From assembly GCA_017558005.1 (NCBI GenBank), contig JAFYWN010000004.1:1-59372 (forward strand): DNA of 59,372 nt, in the 5' to 3' direction. This stretch comes from Kiritimatiellia bacterium. Its GTDB lineage: Bacteria; Verrucomicrobiota; Kiritimatiellia; RFP12; DVOR01. The position numbers and the translations under genes were made by a program. The notes beneath the pieces were generated by a model. That model did not search any database, had not been told where the DNA came from, and saw only the letters and a program-made list of their open reading frames with translations. Of this stretch, positions 45,493 through 53,870 are shown piece by piece (position 1 is the first letter of the stretch; the number at the start of each line of letters is the position of its first letter).

Positions 45493-47396
45493 TGCTTCGT
45501 CACTCCCTCCGAGAGAATCGGCAAAATACTCTGTCGCAAGGACTCATCTAAGTCAAATAAAGCAAAGCCCTTGCACTTCATCGTCCGAATGACCTCAATC
45601 TGACGTAAAACATCAATTGCATCCAAGCGGCTCTCTGTTGCCGTTACGCCAATCCCGCTAATAATCTTCGATGCCACACGCCGATCGGCCGTTTGCGTCC
45701 CCAACCAATCCTTTAGCGCCTCAATATTTTCGGTGTAATTCATCGGCAGTGCATAGTCAATCATCCCCGTGCGCAACCACGAGATCCAGTCCTGCCCAAC
45801 ACTATCTGCACACGCAGGGTACTTTCCGAAGACAGCGGCGGACAATTCCACATTCGGCTTAACTGCACGAATTCGCGAACGAATCGCCAAAACCGTCGAG
45901 GCAATCTGCGCCTCACGCCAATCCAAGAACTGACGACGATGCGCGCCGTTTGCCTCCGTGATACACTTTGGCCAATTCTTCGTCTTCCCATGCGCCGCTT
46001 CAAAGCGCGCCTTCGTGCGGGGGCCTAATGAGGACGGCAAGTCTGGAAAACGGATAAAGTCCAAATGCACACCATCCACACCCGACTTGGCCAATTCAAT
46101 TGCGGCATCAATGAGATAATTGCGCACCTCTGGATGCGTGGGATCAAGCCAATTCAAATCATTCCCCTTGGCGTCCTGCAGCGTCCATCCCTTACCTTTA
46201 AAGCGGTCCACCGCTCCCTTTGCTGCATTTGTGCAAGAGTAACACAAAATCCACGCATGAACGCGCAACCCCTGTTGGCGACACGCGGCAATCGCATCGC
46301 GCAGGGCATTCCCCTCAAGGCGTTGCGGCAAAACCTTTGAGGGATAGAGCGCAAATGCCGCTCCTGCGACATTCACATACACGTCGGTGATGCCCGCCTG
46401 TGCGAGCAACTTTGCCGTCCGCGGCCAATCGCCAGGATAGAGCCCTAATCCCGAATGATCCCACACCCCCTTAATCTCACCCGAACGCGCCCAATACGTC
46501 ATCCCATAGGCGTGATTCACACTATCACGCAAATCACACGCATGCTGATAGGCGACATAACCTTCCTTCTTTTCAAGCGAGGCTTCCAGGTTCTCCCACA
46601 CCTTCTTAATCACATCATTCGCACGCTCAATTTGCTCACGGCGCGGCGAACTCTTGGGCAGGAGACTCGTTCGCATTAAAAGCGAACCATCCTTTACGGG
46701 TGCCACCGCCGCTTGCATCACATGGCGCGCCGCCTGATGCCACACCTCGGGATAAGATTCTGCCGCGATTGCCAATAGGAGGCGTTGCTTCCCTAATTCA
46801 TCCCCATCGCCCGAAAGGACGTGCGTCATCCAATAAGAGCCCTGTGACGTACGCCACCACGCGACATCCGTCTGCTTCCCCGTGCGATCACACCACCACG
46901 CCAAAGGCTTCGTCTCCTTACGCGCTGCGGTTACCGTAAAGATATTTGAGCTCGTTTGCAACACCTTTGAGGGCATTCCCTTGGGACGCTGCGCCCCAAA
47001 CTGCATCGAACTCCACGCACCACTATCTGTGCGTTTGTAGGAGCCAATCTTCAAGCCAAAGAGCGTCGCCAATTCCTGCGAGGCGGAGTAACACACCACA
47101 AAGCGCGTCCCACGCCCCAATAAGCGTTGCACCGTTGTGACCACCGAAGCGGGCGGCCGATAACAATCCACCAGCACCACCACCTTGTACTGCGCCGTGG
47201 CAGACAACGTCGAGTCGGCGATTAAATCCGCCTCCACCCCCGCTTCGTTGTACCACCGCTGCACATGAGATGCGAGCGACTTTGCAAAACGCCGTTCACC
47301 CTCTGGGACAGAAAGCTCTGCATGCACCACAGCAATCGCCGCGGCGCGCACCCAAACTGCGAACAACAGGAAAAAGAATGTAAGAAGGAAACGCAA
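45489..47396 (-). CDS. Secreted GHL10 (DUF187-type) glycoside-hydrolase-like protein
   Basis: 635 residues. A signal peptide (MRFLLTFFFLLFAVWVRA) is followed by an N-terminal region (about 20-260) resembling a DUF4350/glutamine-amidotransferase-like fold (VVLVDCYRPP, TRFVVCYSASQEL). A C-terminal TIM-barrel GHL10 domain covers about 300-620 (GVWDHSGLGLYPGDW, GVDGVHLDFIRFPD, IDYALPMNYTENI). GHL10 members include peptidoglycan-glycan-cleaving DigH of E. coli, so a cell-wall role is likely. It starts 4 bp after infA on the same strand and overlaps the next gene. Confidence 0.85.
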   Translation of the reverse strand: MRFLLTFFFLLFAVWVRAAAIAVVHAELSVPEGERRFAKSLASHVQRWYNEAGVEADLIADSTLSATAQYKVVVLVDCYRPPASVVTTVQRLLGRGTRFVVCYSASQELATLFGLKIGSYKRTDSGAWSSMQFGAQRPKGMPSKVLQTSSNIFTVTAARKETKPLAWWCDRTGKQTDVAWWRTSQGSYWMTHVLSGDGDELGKQRLLLAIAAESYPEVWHQAARHVMQAAVAPVKDGSLLMRTSLLPKSSPRREQIERANDVIKKVWENLEASLEKKEGYVAYQHACDLRDSVNHAYGMTYWARSGEIKGVWDHSGLGLYPGDWPRTAKLLAQAGITDVYVNVAGAAFALYPSKVLPQRLEGNALRDAIAACRQQGLRVHAWILCYSCTNAAKGAVDRFKGKGWTLQDAKGNDLNWLDPTHPEVRNYLIDAAIELAKSGVDGVHLDFIRFPDLPSSLGPRTKARFEAAHGKTKNWPKCITEANGAHRRQFLDWREAQIASTVLAIRSRIRAVKPNVELSAAVFGKYPACADSVGQDWISWLRTGMIDYALPMNYTENIEALKDWLGTQTADRRVASKIISGIGVTATESRLDAIDVLRQIEVIRTMKCKGFALFDLDESLRQSILPILSEGVTKQ

Positions 47397-47400
47397 GGGG

Positions 47401-47622
47401 TTAAGCCTTGTGACGATAAATGATACGACCCTTCGTCAAATCGTAGGGAGAAATCTCAAGCGTAACCTTGTCACCGGTTGCAATCTTAATGAAAAACTTC
47501 CGCATCTTGCCGGAAATATGTGCCAAGACTTCATGGCCATTTTCCAAACGAACACGATACATCGTGGCGGGAAGCACCTTGACCACTACGCCATTGACTT
47601 CAATTGCATCATCACTTGCCAT
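47401..47622 (-). CDS. infA: Translation initiation factor IF-1
   Basis: A 73-residue OB-fold protein: [26 protein letters not shown], and [17 protein letters not shown]. It binds the 30S A site during initiation. The start at 47622 is chosen because AAAGGAACGAGTTA precedes it and the family begins here; a longer frame adds eight residues. It is the first gene of a three-gene minus-strand unit, with a sigma70-type promoter upstream. Confidence 0.97.
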   Translation of the reverse strand: MASDDAIEVNGVVVKVLPATMYRVRLENGHEVLAHISGKMRKFFIKIATGDKVTLEISPYDLTKGRIIYRHKA

Positions 47623-47668
47623 TAACTCGTTCCTTTGATAAAACAATAATCAGATCTGAAAGTGCAAT

Positions 47669-47698
47669 AAGATATCATGATTTCAGTACTTTCTGCAA
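47669..47698 (-). promoter_or_regulatory. Sigma70-type promoter of infA
   Basis: On the minus strand TTGCAG (complement of 47693-47698), an 18-nt spacer and TATCTT (complement of 47669-47674), 47 nt upstream of infA. Confidence 0.6.
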
Positions 47699-47826
47699 CT
47701 CTAAATCCCTACGCCCCCACAAATTCATCAAATCCCCTTGAGATAACCGCGGAAATGCGTTGTTTTTTAATTTTATCGCCCTAAAAACGTGTGTTTTTTG
47801 ATACATTAATATTTAAGGAGTTTAGG

Positions 47827-49923
47827 ATGTCGCAGAATTTCTTCAGTCATGTACTTCGTCTCGTTCGAACTCAAGGGACGCTTTTGCGTCGTGTTGAGAC
47901 CCGTGGCACGTTAGGTATTCGTAAATTTGACGTGTATGCCTACAATGACGACCGCTTCTTACTTCAGACCGGCTCAAGCGAAAAAGATGAATTTGAAAGT
48001 GCCTGCCGCCGTCCGACGATTCTCATCCGGCGCAAAGATTTGACGCCCCACCACCCGAAGGGTTGGCTCTTCGCCTTGGGTGCGGGCCACTTCGGCACGA
48101 TTTTAACGCCCCTCTTCTCCCGTGAACTTGGCGAAGACCTCTGCAAAGTCCCCCACAATCGCCGCTCGGAAGTCATCACCCACAAAGTTGTCCTCGCGAA
48201 TCTCACTCCGAAGACCATCGACCTCCTCCAGCGTGACACCGACTTCTCCCTCCTCACCGAAGCCGATGCATGGCTCCAAAGTTACCACTTGGGGCTTGAA
48301 CACATCCGCTACTTCGAACGCACCCCTGAAGTCCTCTCCTACACCGAACGCCTCGGCCAGCTCTGGCGCGTCCGCCCCCAAGTCTACACGATTGACGAAA
48401 TGCGCGAGACCCTCTCCCGCGCCTACCAGATGTTGGAGTCGGATACGCACTTCTACGTGAGCGTCCGCGGGATTCGTTGGTTGACCTACTCCGAATTCAT
48501 GCGCATCTCAGCCTTGGCGCGCACCTCGCCCGAACGCATTAAAGCGGCGTTACATGAATGGGTTGCGATGCCCTCTGGCGGCACCATGAGTGCCATGCGC
48601 AGTATGAAGTTCGGTGGTCGCCACGCGATGGAGTTCTTCGGCATTAGTCGTGAAGCGGCGGAACAATTCTTGATTCCCTCCCTTGAACGCATGCTTGAAG
48701 GCATCTTGCTCAAGCGCATGACCGCAGACGATGTGGCCGACTCGCTTGAGGGGTTGGGGCTTCTCTTCAAGAAAGCGCTCCAATCCCCCGACTTTGCCGA
48801 TGCCAATTCGGAGGCCTCCATCCGTCATCTCTACGAATTAATCTCCGATGACGTACAGGCCATCTCCTCCAAGGTTGACTTTGACGCCCGCAAGATTGCC
48901 CTCCCTGGCGCCACCTTCCACAATGGCATCCCCATCTTCCACCCGGGCGTTGACAAACAATCCCGCGCGGTGGTGGAATACCTGACCCAACGACTCAGCC
49001 ACAATGAATTTGCCGAGTACATCAACATCTGTGACGTGCGTTCTGCCAAGATACTCTCCTCTGGCAGTGGTCAGTCCCGTGAGATTGTCCTCAAGACCAA
49101 TCGCATGCCCGTCCCAACCTCCTACATCCAAAAACGCTTAGGCAGCGTTCGCTCGGGCTATGCCAATTACCTCCTCACGCGCGCCAATGTCTTCCGCGCC
49201 TTGGGTGCCGACTATCCCTTCTTCCAATTGATTAGCGTCACCTCTCATGACCAACACAAAGAGGAGACCCCCTACTTCATCCGTTCGCGTTGCCCTGGCG
49301 ACCCCTTGGATGCCATTCCCCGTGCGCTCTTCCGCACCGAGATTGACAATCCAGACAGCGGCGAAGACGTCAATGTCGTCTTAGCCCTTGCCGAACTCTA
49401 CGGTTGGGCCGCCGCGCAGAACCTCGTCGTGAAAAAGTTCATCCCTGGCGAGAATCCCACTTGTCGCTTCGGAAAGGGGAAAGAGATCTTCGAATTTGTT
49501 TACGATGCGCGCTACCATCGTCCGATGCCGGCTCGTGTCCGCGTTTGCTCCATTCGCGGCACAATGGGTTGGCCCAATCTCACGCAAAACAGCACCAACC
49601 TGCGTGACGTCCACAAGTTTTACCTCCGCGCCTATGCAATTGCCATGGGCAACTTCTGGCGCCAACACGCCGAAACCTGCACCCTCAACGAGTGCGCCTC
49701 TGCCTTCTTCAATGGCTTTGAACGCAAACTTGAAGCGATGCAATGGATGTACTACACCGACCGCAAAAACTTCGACACCTTTGATCCTGGCCTGCGTCAA
49801 ATTTACAATTTCCGCGCACGCCTCGACTTTGCGCTTTGGGGCTTAGAGCGTGCGGGCAAGGACCTTCCTGCCCTGCGCGAACACTTCATGGACCACGTTC
49901 GCGACGTCTTTATCCGTATTTAA
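47827..49923 (+). CDS. Large conserved-looking protein of unknown function
   Basis: A 698-residue soluble protein without signal peptide or membrane segments. It is rich in Arg, and AAGGAGTTTAGG gives a strong ribosome site, so it is a real gene. No family is recognised. The C-terminal third has a segment reading like an atypical kinase or phosphotransferase (TPYFIRSRCPGDPLDA, GWAAAQNLVVKKFIPGEN, FEFVYDARYHRPMP), but no clear Walker, HRD or DFG-like motif is present. The start at 47827 is preferred over 47791 on the ribosome site. It stands alone before the envelope operon. Confidence 0.85.
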   Translation: MSQNFFSHVLRLVRTQGTLLRRVETRGTLGIRKFDVYAYNDDRFLLQTGSSEKDEFESACRRPTILIRRKDLTPHHPKGWLFALGAGHFGTILTPLFSRELGEDLCKVPHNRRSEVITHKVVLANLTPKTIDLLQRDTDFSLLTEADAWLQSYHLGLEHIRYFERTPEVLSYTERLGQLWRVRPQVYTIDEMRETLSRAYQMLESDTHFYVSVRGIRWLTYSEFMRISALARTSPERIKAALHEWVAMPSGGTMSAMRSMKFGGRHAMEFFGISREAAEQFLIPSLERMLEGILLKRMTADDVADSLEGLGLLFKKALQSPDFADANSEASIRHLYELISDDVQAISSKVDFDARKIALPGATFHNGIPIFHPGVDKQSRAVVEYLTQRLSHNEFAEYINICDVRSAKILSSGSGQSREIVLKTNRMPVPTSYIQKRLGSVRSGYANYLLTRANVFRALGADYPFFQLISVTSHDQHKEETPYFIRSRCPGDPLDAIPRALFRTEIDNPDSGEDVNVVLALAELYGWAAAQNLVVKKFIPGENPTCRFGKGKEIFEFVYDARYHRPMPARVRVCSIRGTMGWPNLTQNSTNLRDVHKFYLRAYAIAMGNFWRQHAETCTLNECASAFFNGFERKLEAMQWMYYTDRKNFDTFDPGLRQIYNFRARLDFALWGLERAGKDLPALREHFMDHVRDVFIRI

Positions 49924-49979
49924 CGGGTTTCACCACGACTTTTTCATCAAATTTCACCCCAAATAGCCCTAAAATCGGC

Positions 49980-49985
49980 TATAAT
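49980..49985 (+). promoter_or_regulatory. Consensus TATAAT immediately upstream of the TPR gene
   Basis: TATAAT lies only 7 nt before the preferred ATG at 49993, so if used it would give an almost leaderless mRNA. No good -35 is visible. Confidence 0.4.
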
Positions 49986-49992
49986 GTTCGCT

Positions 49993-51015
49993 ATGAAAAT
50001 GAAGACTTTTTTGTTAGCGATGTGCCTGTTTTGCACACTGGTAGCATCTGCGCAATATCAAGACTACTCACAGATGGGGAAAACGCCAGCGGAACTGCGT
50101 TTTATTGACGATCCGTTGAAGATTGACTTGAAAGAGCCCTCGTGGTTTTGGCACAACCCAAAGAAAGACACTGCTGAAGAACAGCTCGTCTATGCCTTGC
50201 GCCTTGAAAAGGCGGGCGAATGGGAAAAGGCGCTTGAAGCCTATGACGATCTCGTCCACGAATGGCACGCCACCCCCGAAGCCCTCACGGCCCAACTCTC
50301 CATTGCGCGCTTAAATTCCATCCATGGCAAAACGCAAGAAGCGTACGATGCCGATATCTACCTCCTCTCACACTTTGCCGGTCGCTTTGAACTTGAGCCC
50401 GTCTTACGCGATGCCGTTGCGCAGGCTGACTTAATCACCGCAAAGGATTTTGGCCGCACCTTCCGTCGCAACTCTGGTGCCGCACTCCGTGCCAACTACG
50501 AACGCGTCATTCACTTTGCACCGCGTTGGTCCGAAGTACCCAAATTACTCTTAAAGATTGCCGACATCTACATGCGCAGCGAAGAGTATGCCAGTGCGAT
50601 TACCATCTGCGACCGCATCCTCATTGACTGGCCCGCATTTGACAATCTTGAAGCCGTCATCACCACCTACTGCGAAGCTTGCCGCAAACAGGCCGACCAG
50701 TGGCAGAATGACACCGGCCGTCTGCGCCACCTTGAAGAACTCATTGGCGGCGCACGCACCTTCGCCCCAGACCATCCGATGGTGGCCCGCTTTGCTGAAT
50801 GGCAACGGGAAATCTACCTCCTGCGCCGCAATCGTTCCTACGAAAAGGCGCGCTTCTATGACAATCCTGCTGCCTACTCGACCGAAGCGGCGATTGAAGC
50901 CTACAAGACCTTCTTGCGCACCTTCCCTGAAGCTCCCGAAGCCGAACAAATGCGTGCGCGCCTCGCAGAACTCTCCCTCTCCACTAATTCCTCGCAAACG
51001 AAAGACACCCCATGA
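49993..51015 (+). CDS. Periplasmic TPR protein (BamD/YfiO-like architecture)
   Basis: A 340-residue protein. After a signal peptide (MKMKTFLLAMCLFCTLVASA) it has tetratricopeptide-like helices, such as EEQLVYALRLEKAGEWEKALEAYDDLV and PKLLLKIADIYMRSEEYASAITI. The C-terminus has a final repeat, EAYKTFLRTFPEAPEAEQMRARL. The pattern resembles outer-membrane assembly lipoprotein BamD, but the Cys lipobox is absent (ASAQY), so it may be soluble in the periplasm. It overlaps lptE by 4 bp. A role in outer-membrane protein or LPS assembly fits the operon. Start 49984 is an alternative. Confidence 0.82.
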   Translation: MKMKTFLLAMCLFCTLVASAQYQDYSQMGKTPAELRFIDDPLKIDLKEPSWFWHNPKKDTAEEQLVYALRLEKAGEWEKALEAYDDLVHEWHATPEALTAQLSIARLNSIHGKTQEAYDADIYLLSHFAGRFELEPVLRDAVAQADLITAKDFGRTFRRNSGAALRANYERVIHFAPRWSEVPKLLLKIADIYMRSEEYASAITICDRILIDWPAFDNLEAVITTYCEACRKQADQWQNDTGRLRHLEELIGGARTFAPDHPMVARFAEWQREIYLLRRNRSYEKARFYDNPAAYSTEAAIEAYKTFLRTFPEAPEAEQMRARLAELSLSTNSSQTKDTP

Positions 51016-51521
51016 TCCGTTTCCTTTCTGCTCTCCTTGCTTGCTGCTCGCTTCTCCTCCTCTCTGGTTGCGCGGGCTACAACCGCGGTTCGATCGTGCC
51101 CGAACAGTTGCGCACAATCCACGTGCCTGCATTTGAAAACCACACCAATTACCCGATGGTTGGCTCCATTGCTGCCCAGCAGTTCCTCGATACGTTGATT
51201 GAAGATGGCACCTTCAAGCTCGCCCCCTATGACACAGCCCGTCTGCGCGTACAGGTCGTAATTAAGGACATTATCTCCGATTCAATTCGCTACGACCGCA
51301 ATAATGCCATCCTCCCCACCGAATATTACATGACCCTTTCGGCGCATCTTTATGTCTATGATGCCATCACGGGCCAGTCCTACATTGAAGGCAAGCCCAT
51401 CCTCGCGACCGAATCGATGTTGACGCGTGACCAATATCAAACCAGCATCATGGATACCCTGCCGCGTCTCTCCCGCCGTCTGGCGAAGGCCTTGTTGGAC
51501 GAACTACAAACCATCCAATAA
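51012..51521 (+). CDS. lptE: LPS-assembly lipoprotein LptE-like
   Basis: A 169-residue lipoprotein with lipobox LLLSGC, followed by GYNRGSIVPEQLRTIHVPAFEN and the family pattern of a short mixed alpha/beta domain (VQVVIKDIISDSIRYDRNN). LptE plugs the LptD barrel that places LPS in the outer leaflet. It overlaps the TPR gene by 4 bp. Sequence conservation of this family is low; the assignment rests on the lipobox, length, the YxxG/VPxFxN start and the neighbouring exporter. Confidence 0.8.
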   Translation: MIRFLSALLACCSLLLLSGCAGYNRGSIVPEQLRTIHVPAFENHTNYPMVGSIAAQQFLDTLIEDGTFKLAPYDTARLRVQVVIKDIISDSIRYDRNNAILPTEYYMTLSAHLYVYDAITGQSYIEGKPILATESMLTRDQYQTSIMDTLPRLSRRLAKALLDELQTIQ

Positions 51522-51536
51522 AATCCCCCGCTTCCC

Positions 51537-51646
51537 CTGCGCAGCCCACGGCTGCGCAGATTTCGTTTTAGCCACACGCTACTTGCGTGCCGCAGGTGCT
51601 AAAACATGCGCTTCCCCTTACGTCTTCGCGCGCTTCGCGCCAGACG
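51537..51646. repeat. Small hairpin mosaic between lptE and ABC exporter
   Basis: CTGCGCAGCC-CAC-GGCTGCGCAG (51537-51559) is a 10-bp stem with a 3-nt loop. GTTTTAGC...GCTAAAAC (51565-51605) encloses CACGC-TACTT-GCGTG. CGTCT...AGACG (51621-51646) encloses GCGCG-CTT-CGCGC. The triloop style matches the large mosaic at 58173-59053. It may act in mRNA stability or partial termination. Confidence 0.75.
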
Positions 51647-51670
51647 TTCATCCCTCAATAAAGCCTCCCT

Positions 51671-53416
51671 ATGTCCACGTTTCGCAACCTTCTCACTGGG
51701 TTTAAGACGCTCTGCGGTTACTATCGCGCCCAAGTCAAACTCCTCAGCCTCGACATCATCTCCATCTTACTCTACGCGGGCCTGCAAATTGCCATTCCTG
51801 CCACTGCCCTCCGCGTCTTCACCATCTACCTCCCTGAGGGCAACCTCCGCGCCACTGCATGGGCTGCTGCCGCCTTTGCTGCGATGACCCTTTTCGCCGC
51901 GGGCCTTGAATGGTGCTACATCCTCTTCGGGCACTGGTTAGGCATCCGCGTTGAAGCCACCATGCGCACTGCCTTCTTTGACCACATCCAGAAGCAACCC
52001 TTCTCCTTCTTTGACCGCACCAAGACTGGCGAAGTCCTCAGCCGCATCACTTCAGACTTGATGTTGGTCGGCGAAACGGCCCACCATCTCTTAGAAGACC
52101 TCGCCGAATCGACCCTCACCCTGGCGGGTGCCTTCGTGGTCATGTTTTGGATCAATCCCCAATTAGCAGCCCTCACCTTAATCCCCGTGCCCTTCGTCCT
52201 CGTCTTTGCGGGCTTCTTCCAACGTCGCATCCACCGCACCTGGCGCGAGAATCGCAAAGAAGTCTCCACCCTCGCTGCGCACGTTGAAAACGTCGTCCAA
52301 GGGATTCGCGAGATTAAGAGCTTTACCCATGAAGATATCGAACGCTCCGCCTTCAAGAAGGTCAATGCCCGCTTCAGCCGTTCCTTCGAAAAGGTGTACG
52401 TGCTCTATGCGCCCCTCTTTGCGGGCACCCAGATGTTGCTCGAAGGCTACTCACTGATGTACATCGCCCTCGGCGCATGGATGGTTGCCCACGATGCAGC
52501 GACCCTGCCCCAGGTCATCACCTTCTTCATGTACTCCCGCTACGTGACTAAGCCCATGCGCCGCATTGTCAATGGCCTCGACATGTACCAACAAGGCCTC
52601 GTCGGCTACTGCCGCTTCCGCGAATTCTTGGCGCAACCTCCAGAAGAAGACCCCGCCGCCGATTGCCCACCTCCCACAGAAGTACGTGGCGACCTGCGCA
52701 TTAAGGGCCTCAACTTTGCCTATCCTGGCACCGAACGCACCGTGCTCTCCATCCCAGACCTCACCATTCCTGCGGGCACCATCTGCGCACTCGTGGGCCC
52801 CAGTGGCGCTGGCAAGAGCACCCTCGCAGCCCTCATCCCACGCTTTTACGAACCCACCACGGGCGCCATCTACCTCGATGGTCGCGATACCACAGAAATC
52901 CCCAAACGCTTCTTGCGCGAGGCCATCGGCATCGTTGCCCAGCGCCCCTTCCTCTTTGATGGCACCATCCGTGACAACCTCCTCCTGGGGGCGCCCACCG
53001 CAGATGATGAAGCCCTCTACCAAGCCCTCGCCCAGGCCAACCTTGAAGAGTTTGTGCGCGGACTCCCTGAGCAACTCAATACACCGGTTGGCGAACACGG
53101 CCTGATGCTCTCTGGTGGCCAGGCCCAACGCATCGCCATTGCTCGTGTCTTCTTAAAGAATCCGCCGATTCTCATTCTGGACGAAGCCACCAGCGCCCTG
53201 GACACCTTCTCAGAAGCCGCCGTGCAAGACGCCCTCAATCGGTTGGCGAAGGGCCGCACCACCCTCATCATTGCCCACCGCCTCACCACCATCCGTCATG
53301 CCACCATGATCTGCTACTTAGAAGATGGCAAGATCGTCGAACAAGGCTCGCATACCGAATTGGTTGAAGCGAATGGCCGTTACAAAAAACTCCTTCACGC
53401 CGCGGGCATGCTCTAA
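51671..53416 (+). CDS. ABC exporter, MsbA-like (TMD-NBD half transporter)
   Basis: 581 residues. The N-terminal six-helix exporter domain (about 1-320) includes a long intracellular-loop region (HVENVVQGIREIKSFTHEDIE). The C-terminal nucleotide-binding domain has Walker A GPSGAGKST, signature LSGGQAQR, Walker B ILILDEATSALD and the switch His in IIAHRLTT. MsbA flips lipid A-core; position after lptE supports a lipid or LPS substrate, but multidrug export is an alternative. It lacks a good ribosome site and follows a 149-bp hairpin-rich gap. Confidence 0.92.
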   Translation: MSTFRNLLTGFKTLCGYYRAQVKLLSLDIISILLYAGLQIAIPATALRVFTIYLPEGNLRATAWAAAAFAAMTLFAAGLEWCYILFGHWLGIRVEATMRTAFFDHIQKQPFSFFDRTKTGEVLSRITSDLMLVGETAHHLLEDLAESTLTLAGAFVVMFWINPQLAALTLIPVPFVLVFAGFFQRRIHRTWRENRKEVSTLAAHVENVVQGIREIKSFTHEDIERSAFKKVNARFSRSFEKVYVLYAPLFAGTQMLLEGYSLMYIALGAWMVAHDAATLPQVITFFMYSRYVTKPMRRIVNGLDMYQQGLVGYCRFREFLAQPPEEDPAADCPPPTEVRGDLRIKGLNFAYPGTERTVLSIPDLTIPAGTICALVGPSGAGKSTLAALIPRFYEPTTGAIYLDGRDTTEIPKRFLREAIGIVAQRPFLFDGTIRDNLLLGAPTADDEALYQALAQANLEEFVRGLPEQLNTPVGEHGLMLSGGQAQRIAIARVFLKNPPILILDEATSALDTFSEAAVQDALNRLAKGRTTLIIAHRLTTIRHATMICYLEDGKIVEQGSHTELVEANGRYKKLLHAAGML

Positions 53417-53835
53417 TGATCACCCGACTCCTCCTCTGTTGCCTATCGCTCTGCCTGCTGGGATGTAGCACGCTGCAATTGCGGCGCTTCTCCTTCCGCG
53501 CTTGGGCAGAGCGCCACCTTGCTTCAGAGACCGCCTATCCTGCGCGCTACCAACAGTCCATTCGCCTCAGCCCCCAAGTGAGCCATCCCTTCACCTTAAT
53601 CCTCAATAGCCCCACCTCTGCGTGGATTGACTGCGGCAATGGTGTCATCCTTCGATTAAAGGAAGAGATCTACCAAGACACTTGGGCGCAGCTCACGCTC
53701 GCAGATGTTGACCAGGATGGCATTGATGACCTCATCTTCACTGCACAATCCCATGACACCCCCGATCCCCTAAAAGCCATCTTTCTCTATCACGAGGGCA
53801 AATGGGAGCCCTATCTTCTGCCCCCTGGCTTCTAA
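53416..53835 (+). CDS. Small lipoprotein
   Basis: A 139-residue protein with signal peptide and lipobox LLGC. It also has a short acidic calcium-type loop, ADVDQDGIDDLIF, reminiscent of FG-GAP or dockerin-like Dx(D/N)xDG patterns, once only. It is otherwise unrecognised. The start overlaps the exporter stop (TAATG), so translation is coupled. It may be an accessory outer-membrane lipoprotein of the LPS operon. Confidence 0.75.
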   Translation: MITRLLLCCLSLCLLGCSTLQLRRFSFRAWAERHLASETAYPARYQQSIRLSPQVSHPFTLILNSPTSAWIDCGNGVILRLKEEIYQDTWAQLTLADVDQDGIDDLIFTAQSHDTPDPLKAIFLYHEGKWEPYLLPPGF

Positions 53836-53870
53836 TCCCTCCCCCACACATCACCCCTGAGGAGACACCT

